Assembly: GCA_022376925.1 (NCBI GenBank)
Contig: JAIOJX010000004.1
Span: 126,381,123-126,445,122, forward strand
DNA length: 64,000 bases
Direction: 5' to 3'
Origin: Tragulus kanchil
Taxonomy: Eukaryota; Chordata; Mammalia; Artiodactyla; Tragulidae
How positions within the stretch are numbered: position 1 is the first letter of the stretch; the number at the start of each line of letters is the position of its first letter. The position numbers and the translations under genes are program-made. Below, piece after piece: positions 45,351 to 58,899 of the stretch. The notes under the pieces are model-generated. The model was given only the letters and a program-made list of their open reading frames with translations, ran no database searches and was not told the origin of the DNA.

Positions 45351-47638
45351 GACTGCCAGAACCCACTTGAAAACTCAAAAGATAAATGTTAATTGATTGT
45401 TGTATCACATTTATGTCAGTACATCTTGAGACCCATGCTTCATAAATTAGGTTAATAAAGAACTGTAAAGCAATTATCCTCCAATTAAAAATTTAAAAAT
45501 TAAAAATATTTTTAAAAACCTAGCTCAGAACTAATAAATATGATATTAATGAACACAGGACTTTCATCCCTGCTGCACTGACTAAAATCATCCATTATTT
45601 GGCATTATCAACTTGTATCCTTCCAGCAGTAAAAGGTTCAGAGTAATTCATTATGACACAAAAGGTAGTGGTTTTATAAGGCAGATCATATTCCTAGCAA
45701 TACTTTTTTACTAACTATGCTTATTTATTATGTAATTACAGTGAAAATATACATAAAACCACTACGTTTCATAATATAGTTTTATTGGTGCTTACTTGGT
45801 ATTCTGATGTTAGCACATGTCCCAGTCATTCCAATATTTATTTATGTCAGAAGTAACAATGACACTTCAGTCTAGACAGCTTTCCTTTGTCTAGCACCAC
45901 GACCTGACGATAAAGCAGAACTCTAACACGACAGAGAAAATAAAGCATATTTGAAGAACTTTGTTGCTTTAAGGAGCAGTGATATGATTACCTAAAAGCA
46001 TATTATCATTTTAGTGGAAAGACAACCTTTGCTGGCTTCCGCTGTTATGAGTGAATAGAGGTTCGTACTAATTTTAGCCAAAAATAGGCCAGTGACTGGC
46101 TGAGCTCCAATGACTGTAACAAACCAAAAATTTCAACTTATTTGTGTGACTCTTGGTGGCAAAAATAATAAGATTTGCTCTGCAGGTGCAGACATCCTGT
46201 TGGAATGAGTGGTGAGGAAAGGAGCAAGATTTGGGGTACTCTTCTTTGTATCAGAACTTTGATAACTATTTTACCTTTCTTCAACTTTCCAAAGCATCAT
46301 TTTTATTCCCAAGAAGTTTTGCATCACTTCATGAATGTTCAGCAAAACCAACTTAGAAACTATATTTCTACTTGAGTTTGCATATAAAATTTCTCCAGTG
46401 AGGAAATTGGCTGAAAACAGGAAATGGTCTTAGAGGACATAGCAGAAATTTGCTCAGAAGTTATTTAATTTAATAACTTTATATTAATAAAAATTAAGAC
46501 TGCCAGAACCCACTTGAAAACTCAAAAGATAAATGTTAATTGATTGTTGTATCACATTTATGTCAGTACATCTTGAGACCCATGCTTCATAAATTAGGTT
46601 AATAAAGAACTGTAAAGCAATTATCCTCCAATTAAAAATTTAAAAATTAAAAATATTTTTAAAAACCTAGCTCAGAACTAATAAATATGATATTAATGAA
46701 CACAGGACTTTCATCCCTGCTGCACTGACTAAAATCATCCATTATTTGGCATTATCAACTTGTATCCTTCCAGCAGTAAAAGGTTCAGAGTAATTCATTA
46801 TGACACAAAAGGTAGTGGTTTTATAAGGCAGATCATATTCCTAGCAATACTTTTTTACTAACTATGCTTATTTATTATGTAATTACAGTGAAAATATACA
46901 TAAAACCACTACGTTTCATAATATAGTTTTATTGGTGCTTACTTGGTATTCTGATGTTAGCACATGTCCCAGTCATTCCAATATTTATTTATGTCAGAAG
47001 TAACAATGACACTTCAGTCTAGACAGCTTTCCTTTGTCTAGCACCACGACCTGACGATAAAGCAGAACTCTAACACGACAGAGAAAATAAAGCATATTTG
47101 AAGAACTTTGTTGCTTTAAGGAGCAGTGATATGATTACCTAAAAGCATATTATCATTTTAGTGGAAAGACAACCTTTGCTGGCTTCCGCTGTTATGAGTG
47201 AATAGAGGTTCGTACTAATTTTAGCCAAAAATAGGCCAGTGACTGGCTGAGCTCCAATGACTGTAACAAACCAAAAATTTCAACTTATTTGTGTGACTCT
47301 TGGTGGCAAAAATAATAAGATTTGCTCTGCAGGTGCAGACATCCTGTTGGAATGAGTGGTGAGGAAAGGAGCAAGATTTGGGGTACTCTTCTTTGTATCA
47401 GAACTTTGATAACTATTTTACCTTTCTTCAACTTTCCAAAGCATCATTTTTATTCCCAAGAAGTTTTGCATCACTTCATGAATGTTCAGCAAAACCAACT
47501 TAGAAACTATATTTCTACTTGAGTTTGCATATAAAATTTCTCCAGTGAGGAAATTGGCTGAAAACAGGAAATGGTCTTAGAGGGACATAGCAGAAATTTG
47601 CTCAGAAGTTATTTAATTTAATAACTTTATATTAATAA
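45351..47638. repeat. Tandem duplication D11 (period 1,147)
   Basis: Copy 1 is 45351-46491 and copy 2 is 46498-47638, with a six-base A-rich spacer. The only difference I see is AGAGGACATAG versus AGAGGGACATAG. It contains a short L1 3' tail ('ACTGTAAAGCAATTATCCTC' near 45467 and 46614). Confidence 0.95.
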
Positions 47639-49638
47639 AGTTCCCTTTTTCTTTAGTATTTTTCCAGCCTCAAGAAATGATTATGTTTTATTAAAGATTT
47701 CAGTAGTAAATATGAAAATGTAGTTTGATTCTTGTAATCCTGCATGGTCAAGCATTGTAAATGTTTTTGTTTTTTCAATAGGGCCTTTGTGTGATTCACT
47801 TTGCTTGTCCTGAATCCTGTACTGGAGTCAGTGATGGTGTTTGATAGGTGCCTATACTGTCTTATAAAATGGTATTAGTGTTAAGCTCAGTTGGACTTAA
47901 AAGTTGTACTTCTACCTTCACTTGACTGTTCCTGTATTCTTCTTTTAAATCAACAAATTCTAAAGCTATCTCTAATGCAATGCTCTAGAAACAAGTAATG
48001 GGAGTTAAAAAGATATGCCCAAAAGCCTCAAAAGGAGAGGAATCATTAGTGTAGTATTTAATAAAAGACATGCCATTGTCATCTGTGTGAGACATTTTTA
48101 GTATTTAATATAATTGTGATTATTTCCCCATCACACATATATGCTAAACACACTCCCACAATGTATACATATGTAGACACATACACATGCACACCCCTCA
48201 TCCTTGTTTTGCAGTCCACTGCCTTGAACAAGTCACTTATTCTTCCAAAACTCAACTTTCCTCATTGAACGATGGGAAAATGATACTACCGTTGTAATTA
48301 GGTAATTGTACGGTGTGAATTAGTTGACATATGAAGATAGCACATCATCAACAAAAATACTAATCATTTCTACCTACACAAGATTTGTTGACTATCCTTT
48401 ATAATCTGACAGTTAAATTTAGTAGTTTCTTATATTACTGTTTATAATGATTGAATGTTTAATGTGTATTAGTTTTATCTACCTCATTAGATAATAGATG
48501 CCTGGAACTGTTTATGGGATATGAACTTTCTAATTTCCAAAGATAACTATTTTACCTTTCTTCAACTTTCCAAAGCATCATTTTTATTCCCAAGAAGTTT
48601 TGCATCACTTCATGAATGTTCAGCAAAACCAACTTAGAAACTATATTTCTACTTGAGTTTGCATATAAAATTTCTCCAGTGAGGAAATTGGCTGAAAACA
48701 GGAAATGGTCTTAGAGGGACATAGCAGAAATTTGCTCAGAAGTTATTTAATTTAATAACTTTATATTAATAAAGTTCCCTTTTTCTTTAGTATTTTTCCA
48801 GCCTCAAGAAATGATTATGTTTTATTAAAGATTTCAGTAGTAAATATGAAAATGTAGTTTGATTCTTGTAATCCTGCATGGTCAAGCATTGTAAATGTTT
48901 TTGTTTTTTCAATAGGGCCTTTGTGTGATTCACTTTGCTTGTCCTGAATCCTGTACTGGAGTCAGTGATGGTGTTTGATAGGTGCCTATACTGTCTTATA
49001 AAATGGTATTAGTGTTAAGCTCAGTTGGACTTAAAAGTTGTACTTCTACCTTCACTTGACTGTTCCTGTATTCTTCTTTTAAATCAACAAATTCTAAAGC
49101 TATCTCTAATGCAATGCTCTAGAAACAAGTAATGGGAGTTAAAAAGATATGCCCAAAAGCCTCAAAAGGAGAGGAATCATTAGTGTAGTATTTAATAAAA
49201 GACATGCCATTGTCATCTGTGTGAGACATTTTTAGTATTTAATATAATTGTGATTATTTCCCCATCACACATATATGCTAAACACACTCCCACAATGTAT
49301 ACATATGTAGACACATACACATGCACACCCCTCATCCTTGTTTTGCAGTCCACTGCCTTGAACAAGTCACTTATTCTTCCAAAACTCAACTTTCCTCATT
49401 GAACGATGGGAAAATGATACTACCGTTGTAATTAGGTAATTGTACGGTGTGAATTAGTTGACATATGAAGATAGCACATCATCAACAAAAATACTAATCA
49501 TTTCTACCTACACAAGATTTGTTGACTATCCTTTATAATCTGACAGTTAAATTTAGTAGTTTCTTATATTACTGTTTATAATGATTGAATGTTTAATGTG
49601 TATTAGTTTTATCTACCTCATTAGATAATAGATGCCTG
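47408..49638. repeat. Tandem duplication D12 (period 1,134), overlapping D11
   Basis: Copy 1 is 47408-48504 and copy 2 is 48542-49638, with ~37 bases between that match neither copy well. Because D11 overlaps, the segment 'GATAACTATTTTACCTTTC..' occurs three times (46260, 47408 and 48542). Confidence 0.94.
48225..48360 (+). mobile_element. MIR fragment
   Basis: 'GCCTTGAACAAGTCACTTAT', 'CTCAACTTTCCTCATTGAAC' and 'GATGGGAAAATGATACTACC' follow the MIR 3' half. Repeated at about 49359-49494 in D12 copy 2. Confidence 0.6.
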
Positions 49639-50245
49639 AGAGCACTTGGGGTCTCTGTCTCTTTCATGGGAAGAATCATGAACTCAAAACTAAGGAAGAG
49701 TTTAATAATCTTTGTAGCTCTCATATGGTACTAATTAAAAAATTATTTAAGTGAATTAAATATTTGGTCATATGAACTAAAACAAGAGAATTTCAACTAA
49801 TTCATATTTTGGAAATATATGGGGTATAACTTGAGATAGTTGAAAGACTAAGAGCTTCTGCTTGCAGTTGAATTTGAATTTAAATGGTACAATTTAATGA
49901 GTCAGAAATTTCAGAATTTAGGTTTTGTTTGACTGCCTTAGTAAATATTGATTTTAAATGAAATGTTTAAATATAGAAATTGTTCAAACTTTTTTAGGCA
50001 CCATTATTTATCTCAGTCCTTAACCTTATCTGACCAATGACAGAACAGGTATGCTCTTGAGCTGAAAAAAAAAACTGCGTTTTAATGTGTATTCATTAGA
50101 AGGTTAAGTTTCATAACTACCCTTTTTTTTTTCCGACTTGGGAAGAAATCTCATGTGATTTCATAGGGCAAAACAGCACTGAATTATTTCTTGATGCAAA
50201 ACTGAAAATGAATCCCAAGTGATGTTTCTAGGAAGCAGGAATCAT

Positions 50246-50500
50246 GTGTGCTCAGTCTCTTAGTCGTGTCTGACCCTATGGACTGCAGCCTGCCAGACCT
50301 CTCTGTCCATGGGATTCTCCAGGCAAGAACACTGGAGTAAGTTGCCATTTCCTTCTCCAGGGGATCTTCCCAACCCAAGGATCATACCCAAGTCTCCTGT
50401 GTCTCTTACATTGCACTTCCCAACCCAAGGATCATACCCAAGTCTCCTGTGTCTCTTACATTGCAGGCAGATTCTTTATTGCTGAGCCACCGGTGAAGCC
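50246..50500 (-). mobile_element. Bov-tA SINE (reverse) with internal 50-bp tandem repeat
   Basis: A reverse Bov-tA in which 50 bases starting CTTCCCAACCCAAGGATCAT are repeated head to tail at 50366-50415 and 50416-50465, with no difference seen. The repeated part spans the tRNA B-box region, so the element has two. Confidence 0.92.
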
Positions 50501-51399
50501 ATGTATATTTATGTGCGTGTACAATTGACTCTGTTATAATCATTCATGTATAGTGTATATTCTTGATAAGATATGTCAGGAGATGAAGCAGTATAAAAAT
50601 GTAATAGATGCATTTGATACTTCCCTATTCTTGTTGCATACGAGGCCCTTTTATTCCTTTTTAACATTGATTAACATCATATTCTATCACCAAAATCTTT
50701 ATCTATGCACAGGTGAACAATGTGGTTCAAATGTGTCATTTTTCATAGAATTAGGAAAGGCCGTGTTTATATGGGGTAAATTTTAACTCAAAATGATTCA
50801 TTTCAGTTTCTTCTATTAAGAGGAGCAATTTGGGCTGGTGGTCTTTTAAGGCTTTTAAAAATTAAAAGTAGCTCTCATATGGTACTAATTAAAAAATTAT
50901 TTTAGTGAATTAAATATTTGGTCATATGAACTAAAACAAGAGAATTTCAACTAATTCATATTTTGGAAATATATGGGGTATAACTTGAGATAGTTGAAAG
51001 ACTAAGAGCTTCTGCTTGCAGTTGAATTTGAATTTAAATGGTACAATTTAATGAGTCAGAAATTTCAGAATTTAGGTTTTGTTTGACTGCCTTAGTAAAT
51101 ATTGATTTTAAATGAAATGTTTAAATATAGAAATTGTTCAAACTTTTTTAGGCACCATTATTTATCTCAGTCCTTAACCTTATCTGACCAATGACAGAAC
51201 AGGTATGCTCTTGAGCTGAAAAAAAAAACTGCGTTTTAATGTGTATTCATTAGAAGGTTAAGTTTCATAACTACCCTTTTTTTTTTCCGACTTGGGAAGA
51301 AATCTCATGTGATTTCATAGGGCAAAACAGCACTGAATTATTTCTTGATGCAAAACTGAAAATGAATCCCAAGTGATGTTTCTAGGAAGCAGGAATCAT

Positions 51400-51654
51400 G
51401 TGTGCTCAGTCTCTTAGTCGTGTCTGACCCTATGGACTGCAGCCTGCCAGACCTCTCTGTCCATGGGATTCTCCAGGCAAGAACACTGGAGTAAGTTGCC
51501 ATTTCCTTCTCCAGGGGATCTTCCCAACCCAAGGATCATACCCAAGTCTCCTGTGTCTCTTACATTGCACTTCCCAACCCAAGGATCATACCCAAGTCTC
51601 CTGTGTCTCTTACATTGCAGGCAGATTCTTTATTGCTGAGCCACCGGTGAAGCC
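51400..51654 (-). mobile_element. Bov-tA SINE with 50-bp repeat, duplicate in D13
   Basis: Copy of 50246-50500. The internal repeat units lie at 51520-51569 and 51570-51619. Confidence 0.92.
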
Positions 51655-52010
51655 ATGTATATTTATGTGCGTGTACAATTGACTCTGTTATAATCATTCA
51701 TGTATAGTGTATATTCTTGATAAGATATGTCAGGAGATGAAGCAGTATAAAAATGTAATAGATGCATTTGATACTTCCCTATTCTTGTTGCATACGAGGC
51801 CCTTTTATTCCTTTTTAACATTGATTAACATCATATTCTATCACCAAAATCTTTATCTATGCACAGGTGAACAATGTGGTTCAAATGTGTCATTTTTCAT
51901 AGAATTAGGAAAGGCCGTGTTTATATGGGGTAAATTTTAACTCAAAATGATTCATTTCAGTTTCTTCTATTAAGAGGAGCAATTTGGGCTGGTGGTCTTT
52001 TAAGGCTTTA

Positions 52011-52765
52011 TAAGAAGGGTTTAAAATGGTGGTTAACCTTAAAAACAACTGAGGAAACCTTGTTCCTATTCAGTTAAATGGATTAAGACACTGTGGAAAG
52101 TCCTGCCAATACAATGAAGTCCCTCTTCCTTTGAGATGTGCTGCATCACTAACCAACCAACATGCCAAATGGTGGGATTGCCAGTGATTGTGAAACCCAC
52201 TGTGGCATTTAAAACCACTTCTGTTGAAAACCTTACCTCCCTTAACAATAAAAGAATGTAGTAATTGTTCCTCGACATTACATGATGTTACATTGAGAAT
52301 ATTTGTCCACCTTCACACGCTTTTCCCCTCATTTCTACTGACTTTAAAGACTCCTAGGATTTCCTCTGACAAAATACCCAATTTGACACCTAATTTATGG
52401 TAGTGTCTTTCTGGAATTTATTTGACATTTTTGGTCAGTTCTTCCTTCAACAAAGGCATTTTTTTTCCTTTGTTGTCTCCAGTCACTTCACACTATTAGT
52501 TTCCCTTTGACCTTGGTTAAACTTGAGGGTTTATTTTCCATATGATCTTTCCTTAAATGATAGTATTGCTGAGAATTTTGTCTTAGACTCTTCTCTCCTT
52601 TCTTCATTCCTCTGGTTTCCTCACTGTATATAATATCTTTCAGCAATTCTGCTCTCAGTTTTGTCCCTTAAACATCCGGCAAATTCTGTTCATCTCTCAA
52701 ATTGCTTCACTTTTTGCAGTAACCACCCCACCACCTTAGTTTTGTCTCTATTGTTTCTCAGATTC
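52011..52765. other. Pyrimidine-rich non-coding stretch
   Basis: Plus-strand C/T-rich. 52.6-53.1 kb resembles old L2-like or similar dispersed repeat sequence, but I cannot classify it. Confidence 0.4.
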
Positions 52766-53511
52766 TAGAGCCTCTCTCTAAACCCAGTCTTCATGCCTTG
52801 GATCTTGTCACTCTCTAAATGTATTTCCATGTTACACCAGAAGGATGCCTCAGAAAGCCCTTCGTGGAGGCGCTCTCAAGCTTTCCTCTTCCCATTGCTC
52901 AGACTTACTGCTCCTCTCCATCCAGAATCTCCCTCTCGCCTGTCAGAGCCATGGTCCACCTTGTCCTTCCCTACAACTTCCTCCAGGCCTTTGTCCATAC
53001 TTTCCCTTGCTTATAAGATACTATCCCTGTTCTCTGGGATAACTTGTTCTGTAGGTGGAGTTTCAGAGTGCTACCCCTGACAAGAAACCTTGATCAGTAA
53101 TCTGTAAATGACTTGACTGACTCTCCTCTCTGCACCCAGAGTATTTTGTGACCCTCCTTGTTATTTCATTACATCTGTTGAATTCCTTGTCTGCTTTTCC
53201 AACAGAAGATCCTAGGAGTAGTAAATAGAGGACCTTTGGGCATATATATAAAAGTTTTGCCAAAGTGCTAAAAGTGAGGCTTGTAAGAAGGGATTCTTAG
53301 AACACGCCTGAAATGAGTCCTGGTCATAGTTGGGGCAAAAAAAGATTGAGTTTGGGGGCCTGCTGGAAATGTGACATATTTATGCTCAGCACCAGGGAGA
53401 GTCAGCTCATGTATTGTGTTACATTGTATCACATATTCTTTAGCCTTTTGTTTCTGGATGATTTGTTTTGAAATAGCTGTCTTGTTTCCATCGTTCATTT
53501 TAAGCTCCTTG

Positions 53512-53702
53512 TTGTTATGCAGTCACTAATCCATGTCTGACCCTTTGTGGCATCAGACACCTCTGTCTGTGAAATTCTCCAGGCAAGAATTCTGAAGTGG
53601 GTTGCCATTTTCTCTTCCAGAGGATCTTCCCAGATCAGGAATTGAATCCACATCTCCTGTATTGACAGGCAAATTCTTTACCACAGAGCCACCAGGGAAG
53701 TT
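53512..53702 (-). mobile_element. Bov-tA SINE (reverse), diverged
   Basis: 'TTGTTATGCAGTCACTAATC', 'CTCCAGGCAAGAATTCTGAA', 'GTGGGTTGCCATTTTCTC', ending 'GAGCCACCAGGGAAG'. Lacks part of the body. Confidence 0.87.
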
Positions 53703-54656
53703 CAGGCTTCTTGTGGTGAAAGACTTTAATCTCTACCAGGTATAACATCAGAGGTCAGGCTCCAGAGTAAGAGAATAATGTTCCAGTTCAGCAGTTACCA
53801 CAATCCCATGTAAATCTGTCCACAAAATGACCACACGATGGTGATCAATGAAATATAAGTGGATTAAATTGAGAAATACAGTTTGAGGAGCAAAAGACTG
53901 ATTGAAAACTAGAAGCCTCTCTCTAAACCCAGTCTTCATGCCTTGGATCTTGTCACTCTCTAAATGTATTTCCATGTTACACCAGAAGGATGCCTCAGAA
54001 AGCCCTTCGTGGAGGCGCTCTCAAGCTTTCCTCTTCCCATTGCTCAGACTTACTGCTCCTCTCCATCCAGAATCTCCCTCTCGCCTGTCAGAGCCATGGT
54101 CCACCTTGTCCTTCCCTACAACTTCCTCCAGGCCTTTGTCCATACTTTCCCTTGCTTATAAGATACTATCCCTGTTCTCTGGGATAACTTGTTCTGTAGG
54201 TGGAGTTTCAGAGTGCTACTCTCTGACAAGAAACCTTGATCAGTAATCTGTAAATGACTTGACTGACTCTCCTCTCTGCACCCAGAGTATTTTGTGACCC
54301 TCCTTGTTATTTCATTACATCTGTTGAATTCCTTGTCTGCTTTTCCAACAGAAGATCCTAGGAGTAGTAAATAGAGGACCTTTGGGCATATATATAAAAG
54401 TTTTGCCAAAGTGCTAAAAGTGAGGCTTGTAAGAAGGGATTCTTAGAACACGCCTGAAATGAGTCCTGGTCATAGTTGGGGCAAAAAAAGATTGAGTTTG
54501 GGGGCCTGCTGGAAATGTGACATATTTATGCTCAGCACCAGGGAGAGTCAGCTCATGTATTGTGTTACATTGTATCACATATTCTTTAGCCTTTTGTTTC
54601 TGGATGATTTGTTTTGAAATAGCTGTCTTGTTTCCATCGTTCATTTTAAGCTCCTT

Positions 54657-54847
54657 GTTGTTATGCAGTCACTAATCCATGTCTGACCCTTTGTGGCATC
54701 AGACACCTCTGTCTGTGAAATTCTCCAGGCAAGAATTCTGAAGTGGGTTGCCATTTTCTCTTCCAGAGGATCTTCCCAGATCAGGAATTGAATCCACATC
54801 TCCTGTATTGACAGGCAAATTCTTTACCACAGAGCCACCAGGGAAGT
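54657..54847 (-). mobile_element. Bov-tA SINE, duplicate in D14
   Basis: Copy of 53512-53702. Confidence 0.87.
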
Positions 54848-55034
54848 TCAGGCTTCTTGTGGTGAAAGACTTTAATCTCTACCAGGTATAACATCAGAGG
54901 TCAGGCTCCAGAGTAAGAGAATAATGTTCCAGTTCAGCAGTTACCACAATCCCATGTAAATCTGTCCACAAAATGACCACACGATGGTGATCAATGAAAT
55001 ATAAGTGGATTAAATTGAGAAATACAGTTTGAGG

Positions 55035-55590
55035 GAGAAACTAAAAAATATATAGTATCTGTATGTTTGAAAGAAAATTAATTTGAAGTTTTTATGTTGG
55101 GAAAAAATGGAAAGGGATATAATAATGGTAGTAAAAATTGAATGTATTGGTTTTAATTCATGATTTTAGACACTGTCTCTTCAGTGTGGTAACCCATGTG
55201 GTCAACCTGACCATCACTAGTGTTCATTGGGAACAATCACATCTGGATTCTTTGATCTCTAGTACTATTCTCCACTTACGGGCATCAAGTATCTTTGGAG
55301 AGTAACTGATTCCATGTTGTGGGACAGGAAAAAGTCAACGTGATTTTGAAAACCTTGATTTTGCTAGAAGTCAAATGTGCTCTCAGAAAATCTAAGAGAG
55401 TACAGGAAGGTAATACCATCTGCTTAAAATGTTCCTAGGTCATTTTGTGATCATCAAACACCTCAAATAGAATCGTAATTGCAGTTAAGTGGAAAATTGA
55501 GCTTGTGATATACATCATAGTGATGCCTAAAAGATAAAAATGAATAGCTGTAACATGCTGCAAGGGCTGTTGTACTGTAAAAGAGGAGTG
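55035..55590. other. Non-coding, no recognised element
   Basis: Nothing classified. Confidence 0.5.
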
Positions 55591-55597
55591 GCCATAT

Positions 55598-55810
55598 TGG
55601 TGGTGGTCATTTAGTCACTAAGTTTTCCAACTCTGTGTAGCCTCATGAACTGTAGCCCACCAGACTCCTCTGTCCATGCAATTTCCCAGGCAAGAATACT
55701 GGAGTGGATTTCCGTTTCCTTCTCCAGGGCATCTTCCCAACCCAGGGATCAGTCCCAGGACTCATGCTCTACAGGCGGATTATTTACTGATTGAGTCACC
55801 AGGGAAGCCC
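55598..55810 (-). mobile_element. Bov-tA SINE (reverse)
   Basis: 'GGTCATTTAGTCACTAAGTT', 'GAACTGTAGCCCACCAGACT', 'GCAAGAATACTGGAGTGGAT', ending 'GAGTCACCAGGGAAGCCC'. CCATATT occurs just outside each end (about 55591 and 55817), a likely target-site duplication. Confidence 0.9.
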
Positions 55811-56520
55811 TTGTGACCATATTAGGATATGCTTAATCTAAAACTTATTTTTAGTGAGAAAAGCCTTAACATATATGGGTATTTTGTATCTTTTAATAAG
55901 TATAGGCTAACTTATAAAATGTAGATTGAATTTCTAGCTGTAAAAATGGGGTTGTGAAAATTCTTCTTTGCAGGTCCTGTATAAAATGACTACTGAATTC
56001 TTAGGGATGTCAGATATTTAATGGAAGTTGTGTTTGTTTTTGTTTTTTTTTTTTTTTCCTTCCTCATTGGTACTTTTCTAAGTTCCTCCAAAGCCCCATT
56101 TTGAGACATTAAGCTCTTTTTGTGTGCATGATGTTGGTTACCCAGCTTCTTCACAGCTGCCCCCCCCACCCCCGCCTTGGTGCTGCTTTTCTGGTGGCCC
56201 AATAAACAGTCTCTCTCCTTAGGGATCCATTGTCACTCCAGGTGCCCTCTTAGGCAGAATTTAAAATGACTCTAGATCTGTTTATCCTCACCTGTGTGAC
56301 TCCACGTCTGCTTCATGGGAGGTAGTTACCTATCCTTGCCTTGAAGGCTTTGGGAGTCTAGACTGCCCAATGCAGCCACCATAGCTTTCTCCTTTGTTTC
56401 TGTATCTAGAGCTACTAACCATCAGTTGCTCCCTTTTATATTTTCTGGTAGGTTTAACAGTAAACTGTAACACCCCTAACAACAGAGAGCACACAGAAAC
56501 TTCTCTGAGAAAGTCCATCG
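55811..56520. other. Non-coding with T- and C-runs
   Basis: A T-run at about 56043-56058 and a C-run at 56160-56172. No gene. Confidence 0.5.
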
Positions 56521-58716
56521 AAGACCATCTCTCTTGCCTTGTAGTGAAGTGGGAAGAATACTCAAGCCTCCCTCTTTGCTGTGTGTCAAGAATTCCACTT
56601 CACACAGCTCACAGCTCTTCTCTGTGAGCTTTTCTCTGTGGACAGTTTTTACGTTCTCAATCTGGGCAGGGTCTCTCCCTTGTCCTCTTTTGACCATCCT
56701 TTTTGAAATATATGAATGGCAATCCGTTTCCTACCTCATTTGAATGTCTGAAATTTCTTGCCTTTGGGTCAACACAGTTTTATGTTACAGTCCTATTAGA
56801 CACAAATATTTCTCATAACATTAGTGTATCAGGGCAATATAAGGAAAAGCAAGAAAATGGGTTTTGCAATATTGGCCAAATAAAAATTCAAGAACATGGT
56901 TTCAGAGAAAGGCACCAGGACTCGGACTAATTGTTAGTCACTCAGGTTTACATCACTGTGATCCAATGTAGTGACTGTGAATTGACTGCGTGGTAATACA
57001 AGTCATATACTCTTTGCAGGTTTGAGACAATATAATTGCATGCACATTCAGGACTGGGAGATGTCTTGTAAGGCTGTTGCAGTTCAGAACATGGAAATAC
57101 TTATCACTGTAAACAGTCTGAGAATTATTAATATAAGGGTACAAATAATGAAGAGAAAACTCAGAGGGTTGATAGTTTTAAAAAGTAATGCATTTTGTAG
57201 TATTCACATTTGCATATGTTTTGCCTGCTCTTTTGAGTGTTTAAGAGAACTGATGGTATTGAATTTCCATGTTTGGGGGGACATAGTTAATGGAAACTTC
57301 TAGCCTTCCTCTGTATCTATTCTCACTTTTTTCTTCTTTTTAATAATAGAATCTTCAGATTTTAAGCTGGCATGTGGCTACCTAGATATAAAATTGATAC
57401 ATTTTCAGTCTTCCTTGCAGTTAAGTGGGGCCCTGTGATTAAATTTGAGTCAATGCAAAGCATATGAACAGATTTATGTTTGTAATTTATGGATTATGTT
57501 CCGCTTAAAAACAAGCTGATTACTCTGGGCTTCCACTTTCTTCGTGCAGGTGAGAACACAGATGTGTAATGCCCCAACTTCTGTTGTAGAGCATTGGGCA
57601 ATATTCCAGGCCTAGGGCTCAAGACCATCTCTCTTGCCTTGTAGTGAAGTGGGAAGAATACTCAAGCCTCCCTCTTTGCTGTGTGTCAAGAATTCCACTT
57701 CACACAGCTCACAGCTCTTCTCTGTGAGCTTTTCTCTGTGGACAGTTTTTACGTTCTCAATCTGGGCAGGGTCTCTCCCTTGTCCTCTTTTGACCATCCT
57801 TTTTGAAATATATGAATGGCAATCCGTTTCCTACCTCATTTGAATGTCTGAAATTTCTTGCCTTTGGGTCAACACAGTTTTATGTTACAGTCCTATTAGA
57901 CACAAATATTTCTCATAACATTAGTGTATCAGGGCAATATAAGGAAAAGCAAGAAAATGGGTTTTGCAATATTGGCCAAATAAAAATTCAAGAACATGGT
58001 TTCAGAGAAAGGCACCAGGACTCGGACTAATTGTTAGTCACTCAGGTTTACATCACTGTGATCCAATGTAGTGACTGTGAATTGACTGCGTGGTAATACA
58101 AGTCATATACTCTTTGCAGGTTTGAGACAATATAATTGCATGCACATTCAGGACTGGGAGATGTCTTGTAAGGCTGTTGCAGTTCAGAACATGGAAATAC
58201 TTATCACTGTAAACAGTCTGAGAATTATTAATATAAGGGTACAAATAATGAAGAGAAAACTCAGAGGGTTGATAGTTTTAAAAAGTAATGCATTTTGTAG
58301 TATTCACATTTGCATATGTTTTGCCTGCTCTTTTGAGTGTTTAAGAGAACTGATGGTATTGAATTTCCATGTTTGGGGGGACATAGTTAATGGAAACTTC
58401 TAGCCTTCCTCTGTATCTATTCTCACTTTTTTCTTCTTTTTAATAATAGAATCTTCAGATTTTAAGCTGGCATGTGGCTACCTAGATATAAAATTGATAC
58501 ATTTTCAGTCTTCCTTGCAGTTAAGTGGGGCCCTGTGATTAAATTTGAGTCAATGCAAAGCATATGAACAGATTTATGTTTGTAATTTATGGATTATGTT
58601 CCGCTTAAAAACAAGCTGATTACTCTGGGCTTCCACTTTCTTCGTGCAGGTGAGAACACAGATGTGTAATGCCCCAACTTCTGTTGTAGAGCATTGGGCA
58701 ATATTCCAGGCCTAGG
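56521..58716. repeat. Tandem duplication D15 (period 1,100)
   Basis: Copy 1 is 56521-57616 and copy 2 is 57621-58716, with a 4-base spacer. I see no internal difference. Short frames at 56534, 56703 and 57022 recur in copy 2, which only reflects the duplication. 57330-57616 resembles an old unclassified dispersed repeat that continues past copy 2 to about 58850. Confidence 0.95.
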
Positions 58717-58899
58717 TGCAGATAGGAACTTCTGTTCTTGTAGGAGCACTACCCTACTACATAGAATGGGTGCAGTTTTATATAAGAAAGAAATAACACG
58801 TGTCAATTTAAGTCATTGTATTTTCATGGCTCTTTGTTACACCATCTTTGTTTTTATTCTTTAAAATATAAAAGAATTTAATTAAATAAGTATTTTTAT

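Larger units (their letters stand above)
49714..52010. repeat. Tandem duplication D13 (period 1,154)
   Basis: Copy 1 is 49714-50856 and copy 2 is 50868-52010, with a short A-rich spacer. The Bov-tA with its internal 50-bp repeat is present in both, so that repeat is older than D13. One T is lost near 49740/50896. Confidence 0.95.
52766..55034. repeat. Tandem duplication D14 (period about 1,145)
   Basis: Copy 1 is 52766-53888 and copy 2 is 53911-55034, with a ~22-base spacer. Differences: GAGCCTC versus GAAGCCTC at the joint and CTACCCCTGAC versus CTACTCTCTGAC. It carries a Bov-tA at 53512 and 54657. The overlapping 65-114 codon frames in both copies have no protein character. Confidence 0.95.

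Noticed and set aside
49714..52010. 1.1 kb duplications as classical VNTR or satellite DNA
   Set aside because: Each unit is present only twice and units at different joints are unrelated, unlike a satellite.
52793..54246. Overlapping frames in three phases, recurring 1,145 bases later, as a possible coding region
   Set aside because: The region is C/T-rich with few stops by composition, has no domain, and recurs because of duplication D14.
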